In this document: positions 40,253 through 42,272 of the stretch, piece after piece
Layout of the letters: each line of letters begins with the position of its first letter
Position numbering within the stretch: the stretch's first letter is position 1
NCBI GenBank assembly: GCA_000310025.1
Contig: FN649726.1
Span: forward strand, 2,870,052 to 2,912,323
From: Ectocarpus siliculosus
Taxonomy: Eukaryota; Sar; Phaeophyceae; Ectocarpales; Ectocarpaceae
Reading direction: 5' to 3'
Length of the DNA: 42,272 nt
The notes under the pieces: model-generated
The model's database searches: none
Told to the model about the DNA's origin: nothing
Seen by the model: the letters and a program-made list of their open reading frames with translations, nothing else
Made by a program: the position numbers and the translations under genes

Positions 40253-42218
40253 CTAGCACTTGGCTTCCGCCCTCATAGACAGCTCCTGCATGCCCGGGCC
40301 TACTCCCGCTTCTATCCTGGCGGAACCTCCTGCTCTTTGCGACTCGGTGCCATCGTCGCCACGGTATGCATCGTCGCAACAGCTGACGGCCTCTTTGCTA
40401 CCCCTCCTGCTGTCGCTGTGTATTCTAGCCTTGCTGCCTGAACCGCCGGGAGTATCACCATCACCCGCACGACCACTACCATCCGGCCGCCGCTGCTGCT
40501 CCGTCCGCACGCCAGCAGCCCCGTCTTTCGCACCATCACTTAGATTCCTACTACTACAGGCGACGACTGCCGCTCCGCGCCCGGCAAGCGCGTCGTCTGG
40601 AGCAGCACCTGCCGCGGGCGGAGAGGGCGATCTTCGACTACGGCCGCTGCTGTTTCCACTGCTGCTACTGCTCCTGTCGCTGCGAGGACACCGGCGGTTA
40701 TGGCTTCGGAGGAGACGGCGCTCCCCTACTGCTTCACGACTACCACTCATCATGTCGTCGAAGCTTCCAGCTCCATCGTCAAGACGGGAACCGTAAGTGA
40801 ACGACCGGGCGGCATCCACCGACGCCCCGTCGCCGTCAATATCGTCCTCCCCGTCCTCCTCCTCCTCTTCGTCCTCCGACCCCATCCCTTCGGCCGCGAA
40901 GTCCGAAACAAGCGCGATGAAACTGCAGCCAGCCGTAGCACGAGGTTTTGAGAGAGCACAAGGGCATCGCGCGGGCGCCGACAGAACCGAGATCAGCACC
41001 GCAGCCAACGGAACGAGACAGAGACAGAGTTAGGGAAAAGGGACGCGGGGTATAATCGGTGCGAAGAAAAGTGCGAGGATGCAAGCATTGCAGCAAGAAC
41101 AGGGCCCGGCCAAGACTGACGCCGCGTTTCTTTTCAACGACGGCGCTGCCGAACATTAACAGTATTCCGTAATGGTGCTCGTGCGCCTGTACGACGTGAT
41201 AATGCGCCAAGCGAGAACCACCACGTGAGCATGCAGGGTGCATGCCTCATGTAGAATGATCGAGATGTAATGTGTCCAATGCCTCGATACTTGACCTAGG
41301 GCTTCAAAAGGCAAGACCCGCATAATGAGCCCGCCTGCTTGCCTTGAGAATTCCCACGAAGAGATGAGGGTGTGCATGAAACAGTCCCCCCTGCCACCCT
41401 TCGCCCGCATTTCCTTCTCGCACGCGTCCCTGAGCTGGGTCTCCGTCAACCCTTCCGCTTGCAAAAACTCTACACACGCACGCACAAAAATAAAAGCAGA
41501 GGGAGGAGGAGAGGAGGAGAAATGAGGAAGAAGGAGAAACCTTTCGAGTGGAAAATACGTAAACGCAGCCCCGATCGGTGGGATGGGAAGGCATGGCCAG
41601 AAAACCTTTTTCTCGTTGTACATATTTCTTGTTCTGGAGCAACATAGCGAGATCGCGCCAAGGGTGGGTGCATTTTCCCGTCTTGCCGATGTTTTCGCTG
41701 GTGCATACGCAGCAGCAGCCGTTTGCGTATGCATCTCACAATGACCCTCACAAAAGACGTGATCCGCCTCCCTTCTTGCAGACGGAAGGAATCCCGAAGC
41801 ACTAGCAAAGTTTGGCTGGCGAGCACCGTTTGGCAGGCGACCACAGCTAGATCTCGAGTACCGGGCGGCCGGCCCCTCGTCGTGCTTCTCGCTTCGGCTG
41901 GCTATCTACACTGCCAACGGCGCGGCGCGGGGCACGTGTCACACGCCGCAAGTCACCTTCGAGATTCGACTGCAAGATCTTCAGGAACTCCTGGTACAGC
42001 TCGTGGACCCGTTGGCTGAAGTGGCCGTCTCCGTCTTGGTACCCCTCCGCACCCTCTCCCCTCGCCATGCTGGCCTCCTCTTGCTTCTCTCCCCCCAGCT
42101 CCTCTCGCTTGGCCTCATGCTCCAGCCCTTCTTGTTCTACCGGCGACCGCGAAGAGTCAACTCGGCGGAGTTCGAGCACCAGCTCCTCGGAGTGCTGCTC
42201 TAGGAAATCGTTGAGGTT
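40253..42218 (-). CDS. BART-domain protein (ARL2-binding-like), 3' part; 5' end outside window
   Basis: Three exons are visible: 42218-41957, 41469-41343 and 40922-40253 (stop). Joined in phase they give about 353 aa. The BART-like helical region runs NDFLEQHSEELV, then a charged loop, then HELYQEFLKILQSNLEEFLQ, LTETQLRDACEKEM and SSWEFSSFIALVSDFAAEG. An acidic run follows (GSEDEEEEEDGEDD), then a Ser/Arg/Gly-rich tail with no domain. BART domains bind ARL2/ARL3-type GTPases and occur in mitochondrial and ciliary proteins; the partner here is unknown. The last intron uses a GC donor (AAG then GCAAGC at 41342); only this splice restores the WEFSSFIALV helix. The first visible exon begins after an acceptor (cacctcag), so upstream exons lie beyond the window. 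Confidence 0.7.
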
Positions 42219-42272
42219 CTGAGGTGTTGAATTACACGAGAGAGAGCGATAGAGGGCGGGGGGGGGTTTTTT

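Noticed and set aside
40312-40951. Plus-strand frames opposite the last BART exon
   Set aside because: They are shadows of the GC-rich, Ser/Ala/Gly-rich minus-strand exon that continues a recognisable domain.

Overview
The window is nuclear DNA from an intron-rich eukaryote, most likely a photosynthetic stramenopile such as a brown alga. The organism is an inference, resting on three things. Conserved genes are cut into many short exons by long introns loaded with G/C homopolymers. One gene begins with a heterokont-type bipartite plastid leader. The molybdenum-cofactor gene has the plant-like E-then-G domain order. There is no bacterial operon structure. Exon models were built by hand from open frames, GT/GC-AG borders and phase agreement. 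No transcript or database evidence was available.

Layout. (1) 758-9226, minus strand: a 13-exon gene for a proline-rich SH3-PX protein. (2) 9227-11838: repeats, including an inverted-repeat element with a tRNA-derived SINE inside it. (3) 11839-13784, plus: a four-exon glutamine/alanine-rich protein of unknown function. (4) 14360-18561, plus: an apparently intact hAT transposase gene. Its second intron holds a dispersed repeat, and that repeat was itself hit by a 570-bp TA-flanked MITE. (5) 19257-19751, minus: a small single-exon hypothetical gene. (6) 21065-26157, plus: an eight-exon gene for a predicted plastid protein of unrecognised family. Its introns hold a 754-bp fold-back element and a second SINE copy. 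(7) 27699-39087, plus: a 14-exon Cnx1/gephyrin-type gene (MoeA-like E domain, then MogA-like G domain), with a 100-N assembly gap in intron 3. (8) 40253-42218, minus: the 3' part of a BART-domain gene, converging on the Cnx1 gene and running off the window end.

The host genes do not form an evident pathway. Cnx1 serves molybdenum cofactor synthesis, the SH3-PX protein suggests membrane or cytoskeletal work, the BART protein suggests ARL-GTPase or ciliary work, and the plastid protein has no assigned function. Much of the rest of the information is in nested and dispersed repeats. They include a MITE with its empty site in the same window, two SINE copies, a near-perfect fold-back element, a minisatellite abutting a splice acceptor, and a strongly over-represented 9-mer (TACAGCAGT). 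Splicing oddities include two probable GC-AG introns and a candidate 20-nt intron whose ends lie in a perfect hairpin.
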